Shown in pieces: positions 5,030-8,631 of a stretch of 8,631 nucleotides of DNA. Position 1 is the first letter of the stretch; every line of letters begins with the position of its first letter. Location: positions 1-8,631 of the forward strand of contig JAQXIB010000282.1 of NCBI GenBank assembly GCA_029007575.1. The letters run 5' to 3'. Position numbers and translations under genes: made by a program. Source of the stretch: Clostridiales bacterium. GTDB taxonomy: Bacteria > Bacillota > Clostridia > Oscillospirales > Ruminococcaceae. The notes beneath the pieces are model-generated. The model had not been told where the DNA came from, made no database searches, and saw only the letters and a list, made by a program, of their open reading frames with translations.

Positions 5030-7180
5030 TTATACCCGATGAAGCAGATCGGTATAATTCGGCATCGGCCACACATCAGAAGAAACAACTTCCTCTGTTT
5101 TGTCAACAGATGCCCGCAGCTTGTTCATAGCAGTGTATACTACATCGCGGTAATATACAGCGTCCTCTTTCACATCGTCAATATGATGCGCCTGATTCAA
5201 CGCGTTTTCAAGATGTCCCAAAGATATATCAATTTCGTCCATATCCGCTATCAATTTTACAAGCAGCTTTTTCACTGCATTGCTGGCAGTTCCCGACTTT
5301 TCCAGCTCGTTATTCGTAGCAGCCACTTTTCCTGCGAACTCGATGCAGGCAGGCATGATTTGGCGTTTTGTCATTTCAATCATGGCGTTCGCTTCAATAT
5401 TCAATATTTTTGCGTAATTTTCCAGCATGATTTCGTATCGGGATAATGTTTCGGTGCGGGACATCACATTATATTTCTCAAAAACTGCAAGATTTTTTTC
5501 CTCAGTCATCGAGCAAATCGCGTCTACCGTATTGCTGAGATTCGGTAGACCGCGGCGTTTGGCTTCTGCAACCCACTCGTCGGTATAATTATTGCCGTTG
5601 AAAATAATTTTTCCGTGTTCTTTCATGGTGTCGGAAATAATCGCTTTGATTTCATGATCAAAATCATAAGCGGATTCCAACCGATCCGCAAATATTGCAA
5701 GACTTTCGGCAACAATAGTATTTAAAATGTAGTTTGCCGGAGCGATCGAAGCGGATGATCCCACCATCCGGAATTCAAATTTATTACCGGTAAAAGCAAA
5801 CGGGGAAGTACGGTTTCTGTCACTGTCGTCCTTTGGAAGCTGCGGCAACGTGGCCACACCTGTTTCCAAAATGCCGGAAGCACTTTCTGCCGGCGCATCG
5901 CCGTGCGCGATCCGATTTAACACGTCGGTCAGTTGCTCTCCTAAGAAAATAGAAATAATGGCGGGCGGTGCCTCGTTGGCGCCTAACCGATGGTCGTTTC
6001 CGGGGCTTGCAGCAGCCGTGCGAAGCAGATCGGCATATTTGTCCACACCGGAAATAACGGCACAAAGGAAAATCAAAAACTGGATATTTTCATAGGGCGT
6101 TTTGCCGGGATCCAGCAAATTCAAACCGTCATCAGTCGATAACGACCAGTTGTTATGCTTGCCCGATCCGTTTACTCCCTCAAATGGTTTTTCGTGCAAA
6201 AGACAAGCTAATCCGTTTTTCTTTGCCACGATCCGCATCATTTCCATGGTAAGCTGATTGGCATCGCATCCGATATTCGCCGAAGTAAAAACAGGTGCCA
6301 GCTCATGCTGTGCCGGAGCTACCTCGTTATGCTTGGTTTTAGAAGTAACGCCTAATTTCCACAGCTCATCATCTAACTCCCGCATAAATTGTGCGACCCG
6401 CAAGCGAATACGTCCGCAATAATGATCGTCCATTTCCTGTCCCTTTGGCGGTCTTGCGCCGAACAACGTACGGCCGCAAATTTTTAAATCCAAGCGTTTC
6501 TCGTATTTATCACGATCGATTAAAAAATATTCCTGCTCGGCGCCAACCGTCGCAATCACTCGCTTTGAAGTGTAGTTGCCGAACAATTTAAGAATACGCA
6601 GGGATTGATCCGATATCACTTGCATGGAACGAAGCAACGGCGTTTTGGTATCCAAAGCCTCCCCGGTGTAAGCACAAAAAGCAGTGGGAATATATAAAGT
6701 TCCATCACGGACAAAAGCCGGAGATGTACAATCCCAGGTCGTATATCCGCGCGCTTCAAAAGTATTACGCAGTCCTCCGCTCGGAAAAGACGAAGCGTCC
6801 GGTTCCCCTTTTACCAATTCTTTGCCCGAAAACTCCAGTATCACTCTGCCGTCGCTCTGCGGAGTTAAAAAGCTGTCATGTTTTCCGGCAGTGATGTTTG
6901 TCATCGGCTGGAACCAATGGGTATAATGGGTTGCTCCCTGTTCGACTGCCCAATCTTTCATCGCGCTGGCAACCACATCGGCAATCGAAGAATCCAGCGG
7001 CAATCCCTCATCAATGGAACGCTTTAAACATTTATAAGTGTCTTTCGGAAGTCTGTCACGCATCACCGCATCATTAAACACACGGCAAGCAAAAGTATCA
7101 GCAAAATTTGTACTCATCATCTCAACCCGATTTATCCGATTATCCGAATAAATTCCTTTCTCTATATCATTAAGTTTCAC
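5030..7180 (-). CDS. glnN: Glutamine synthetase type III (GlnN)
   Basis: ATP-dependent synthesis of glutamine from glutamate and ammonium in the cytoplasm. The 716-residue length fits GS type III (about 690-730), far longer than GS I. Motifs include HWFQPMTNITAGKHDSF (88-104), GAEQEYFLID (213-222, glutamate/metal site), NEVAPAQHELAPVF (285-298), KPFEGVNGSGKHNNWS (331-346, ammonium and ATP site region) and NRTSPFAFTGNKFEFRMVGS (456-475). The 5'-most start is GTG 7180 with CAGGTAAG close upstream, 12 bases after the asnA stop. ATG 7120 or 7117 gives MSTNFADTF, closer to the usual family N-terminus, but has a poorer ribosome site. It is the distal gene of the asnA-glnN operon; no separate promoter is seen in the 12-base gap. 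Confidence 0.97.
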   Translation of the reverse strand: MKLNDIEKGIYSDNRINRVEMMSTNFADTFACRVFNDAVMRDRLPKDTYKCLKRSIDEGLPLDSSIADVVASAMKDWAVEQGATHYTHWFQPMTNITAGKHDSFLTPQSDGRVILEFSGKELVKGEPDASSFPSGGLRNTFEARGYTTWDCTSPAFVRDGTLYIPTAFCAYTGEALDTKTPLLRSMQVISDQSLRILKLFGNYTSKRVIATVGAEQEYFLIDRDKYEKRLDLKICGRTLFGARPPKGQEMDDHYCGRIRLRVAQFMRELDDELWKLGVTSKTKHNEVAPAQHELAPVFTSANIGCDANQLTMEMMRIVAKKNGLACLLHEKPFEGVNGSGKHNNWSLSTDDGLNLLDPGKTPYENIQFLIFLCAVISGVDKYADLLRTAAASPGNDHRLGANEAPPAIISIFLGEQLTDVLNRIAHGDAPAESASGILETGVATLPQLPKDDSDRNRTSPFAFTGNKFEFRMVGSSASIAPANYILNTIVAESLAIFADRLESAYDFDHEIKAIISDTMKEHGKIIFNGNNYTDEWVAEAKRRGLPNLSNTVDAICSMTEEKNLAVFEKYNVMSRTETLSRYEIMLENYAKILNIEANAMIEMTKRQIMPACIEFAGKVAATNNELEKSGTASNAVKKLLVKLIADMDEIDISLGHLENALNQAHHIDDVKEDAVYYRDVVYTAMNKLRASVDKTEEVVSSDVWPMPNYTDLLHRV

Positions 7181-7192
7181 AGCACTTACCTG

Positions 7193-8206
7193 TTATAATA
7201 AATGTATGCCGTGCTTATCACATTCCAGAAGCATCTCATCCGACCACACCGAAGCTTGCACCTCTCCGATATGTGCTTTTTGCAGCAGCAGCATACAAAT
7301 ACGGGACTGACCGATACCGCCTCCCATCGTCAAAGGAAGTTCATTATTTAACAAAGCTTGATGAAACGGCAGGTTTTTACGGCTTTCGCAACTGGCAATT
7401 TCCAGTTGTCTTGCAAGTGCTAGCACATCGACACGAATCCCCATGGACGATAGTTCTATCGCATGCTCTAAAACCGGATACCACACCAGCAAATCCCCGT
7501 TTAGACTCCAGTCATCATAATCAGGCGCGCGTTTATCATGCGGCTGACCGCTTTTTAACGCTCCGCCGATCTGCATGATAAAAACAATACCGTGTTCCCG
7601 ACATATCGCATCTTCCCTTTCTTTCGGTGTTTTATCCGGGAAACGATCCTCCAATTCTTGTGAAGTAATAAAGAAAACCTCCGAACGCAAAAACGGTTTT
7701 AGCTGAGGATATGTATGACACAGCAGTGTTTCTGTCTGCTTTAAACAGTCGACGATTTGCCGCACCGTATCACATAACGTTTTCGTCGTCCGGGTTTGAG
7801 GGGTAATGATTTTTTCCCAATCCCATTGATCCACATACACAGAATGCAGATTATCCAGTTCTTCATCCCGGCGTATGGCATTCATATCGGTATATAATCC
7901 GGTCCCGGCGGTAAAACCGTACCGTTTTAATGCCAGGCGTTTCCATTTTGCAAGAGAATGCACGATCTGAACCTCTGCCTGCAAATCCATAATATCAAAC
8001 TGTACCGGTCTTTCCACCCCGTTCAGATCATCATTCAGACCGGTTTCCGGACGCACGAACAGCGGAGCGGATACCCTGGTAAGCTGCAGTTTTTCCGCAA
8101 GCATTCGTTCAAAATGATCCTTGGTCAATTTAATTGCCTGTTCCGTTTGCATAACATCCAAACGTGAACGATAATCTTTCGGCAGCCATAATTTGTTCTG
8201 AGACAT
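7193..8206 (-). CDS. asnA: Aspartate-ammonia ligase (asparagine synthetase A)
   Basis: Makes asparagine from aspartate, ammonium and ATP (giving AMP and pyrophosphate) in the cytoplasm. The 337 residues match the family length of about 330 and the protein aligns along its length with E. coli AsnA from memory: VHSLAKWKR (82-90), GLYTDMNAIRRDE (103-115), HSVYVDQWDWEK (121-132), DKRAPDYDDWS (224-234), LNGDLLVWYPVLE (235-247), ELSSMGIRVD (251-260) and the class II synthetase motif 3-like GGGIGQSR (295-302). ATG 8206 is the only usable start, since an in-frame TAA lies just upstream. The AGGAGG at 8225-8220 is strong but 13 bases away, longer than usual. First gene of an operon with glnN. Confidence 0.97.
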   Translation of the reverse strand: MSQNKLWLPKDYRSRLDVMQTEQAIKLTKDHFERMLAEKLQLTRVSAPLFVRPETGLNDDLNGVERPVQFDIMDLQAEVQIVHSLAKWKRLALKRYGFTAGTGLYTDMNAIRRDEELDNLHSVYVDQWDWEKIITPQTRTTKTLCDTVRQIVDCLKQTETLLCHTYPQLKPFLRSEVFFITSQELEDRFPDKTPKEREDAICREHGIVFIMQIGGALKSGQPHDKRAPDYDDWSLNGDLLVWYPVLEHAIELSSMGIRVDVLALARQLEIASCESRKNLPFHQALLNNELPLTMGGGIGQSRICMLLLQKAHIGEVQASVWSDEMLLECDKHGIHLL

Positions 8207-8255
8207 AAATCGGCGTTATCCTCCTATTGAAATCATTCCAAATCCAATACTTCAT

Positions 8256-8284
8256 ATTTTATCATGGAAAGGTTTGCTTTGCAA
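8256..8284 (-). promoter_or_regulatory. Promoter of the asnA-glnN operon
   Basis: On the minus strand -35 TTGCAA (8284-8279), a 17-base spacer and -10 TAAAAT (8261-8256). The start would be near 8249, giving a leader of about 43 bases, too short for a known nitrogen riboswitch. I see no clear GlnR-type operator. Confidence 0.65.
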
Positions 8285-8356
8285 GTGTAACAATTTTAAT
8301 TCGGAGAAAAAGAATTTATCCTCGCCAACAACTGTAAAGTCCTCATTTATTTAGGC

Positions 8357-8383
8357 GCTACAAAAATAAGGCTACAAAAATAA
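8357..8383 (+). repeat. Tandem direct repeat GCTACAAAAATAA, two copies
   Basis: GCTACAAAAATAA occurs at 8357-8369 and again at 8371-8383, one base apart. It lies between the asnA and tRNA-Leu promoters in an A-rich stretch. It may be a slippage duplication or an A-tract upstream element for the tRNA promoter. Confidence 0.5.
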
Positions 8384-8405
8384 TGAAAATTTTTTTAAAA
8401 AAGGC

Positions 8406-8434
8406 TTGCTTTTTTTTATAAGTTATAGTATAAT
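8406..8434 (+). promoter_or_regulatory. Promoter of tRNA-Leu
   Basis: -35 TTGCTT (8406-8411), a 17-base spacer and -10 TATAAT (8429-8434), preceded by A/T-rich runs. The start is expected near 8441, about 18 bases before the tRNA. Confidence 0.8.
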
Positions 8435-8458
8435 AAATAAGCGTTGTGAAAATCACAT

Positions 8459-8545
8459 GCCGGTGTGATGTAATTGGCAGACGTAGTGGACTCAAAATCC
8501 ACCGCTGGCGACAGCGTGCCGGTTCGAGTCCGGCCACCGGCACCA
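8459..8545 (+). tRNA. tRNA-Leu (anticodon CAA)
   Basis: An 87-base class II tRNA with encoded CCA: acceptor GCCGGTG/CACCGGC, anticodon stem GTGGA/TCCAC around CTCAAAA, long variable arm CGCTG-GCGA-CAGCG, T-arm GCCGG-TTCGAGT-CCGGC. The long variable arm and anticodon CAA fix it as Leu, reading UUG codons. Confidence 0.97.
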
Positions 8546-8548
8546 CGG

Positions 8549-8582
8549 AACTCCCCAAGCTATATGCTTTGGGAGTTCTTTT
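8549..8582 (+). terminator. Intrinsic terminator after tRNA-Leu
   Basis: AACTCCCCAAGC (8549-8560) pairs with GCTTTGGGAGTT (8566-8577), 11 of 12 pairs with one C-T mismatch, around a 5-base loop, followed by CTTTT. It starts four bases past the tRNA. Confidence 0.88.
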
Positions 8583-8631
8583 GGATTCGATACCGTCACC
8601 ATTACTACCTAAACATATACAAAATTTCTAT

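Noticed and set aside
5039..6926. Several plus-strand open frames inside glnN
   Set aside because: Shadows of the strongly supported glnN coding frame with no family resemblance or ribosome sites.
8207..8255. Glutamine riboswitch or T-box leader before asnA
   Set aside because: The leader is only about 43 bases and contains no T-box sequence, no specifier stem and no terminator/antiterminator pair.
8358..8558. 66-codon minus-strand frame opposite tRNA-Leu
   Set aside because: It is antisense to the tRNA, its promoter and its terminator; such frames with a 'GLEPARCR'-like motif are a well-known false gene opposite tRNA genes.

Overview
The window looks like a chromosomal stretch of a low-to-middle GC Gram-positive anaerobe, most likely a clostridium of the Oscillospirales/Ruminococcaceae type. 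This is inferred from the combination of a type III glutamine synthetase (GlnN), ammonia-dependent AsnA, a PF06541 membrane protein, a YoaP-type acetyltransferase, strong AGGAGG-like ribosome binding sites, A/T-rich tRNA promoters close to TTGaca-17-TATAAT, and classical hairpin-plus-T terminators. The species cannot be named from the sequence alone. No phage genes, transposase or CRISPR array was seen.

Left part (1-1660, plus strand): a family 2 glycosyltransferase that has lost its N-terminal third runs, with a 4-base ATGA overlap, into a membrane-anchored polysaccharide deacetylase with a complete set of NodB motifs. Together they resemble the PgaC/PgaB (IcaA/IcaB) logic of making and de-N-acetylating a beta-linked GlcNAc polymer, but the synthase half is probably broken.

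Second part (1780-4297, minus strand): a tightly packed operon read right to left: a GNAT acetyltransferase with a C-terminal YoaP domain, a PF06541 multi-spanning membrane protein, and a 150-residue soluble protein of STAS/SpoIIAA-like appearance. These are followed by the fossil of an ABC transporter ATPase and by a 31-codon membrane peptide whose start overlaps the fossil's stop. A 13-bp stem terminator that pairs fully only in minus-strand RNA closes the unit.

Middle (4330-5030): divergent tRNA-Arg(CCG) and tRNA-Pro(CGG) genes, each with its own promoter and terminator. The tRNA-Arg terminator sits only about 33 bases before the GNAT gene, so that operon has no obvious promoter of its own. 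Beyond tRNA-Pro lies about 190 bases that read as a decayed small gene, in one frame interrupted by two TGA codons.

Right part (5030-8545): a minus-strand nitrogen operon, asnA followed 12 bases later by glnN, with a recognisable promoter upstream of asnA. Both enzymes consume ammonium and ATP, making asparagine from aspartate and glutamine from glutamate, so the pair is a compact ammonium-assimilation unit. A divergent tRNA-Leu(CAA) gene with promoter and terminator closes the window.

The best candidates for something undescribed are the PF06541/STAS-like/GNAT-YoaP operon with its preserved membrane peptide behind a dead ATPase, and the TGA-interrupted remnant next to glnN. I see no evidence for a new defence or mobile system.
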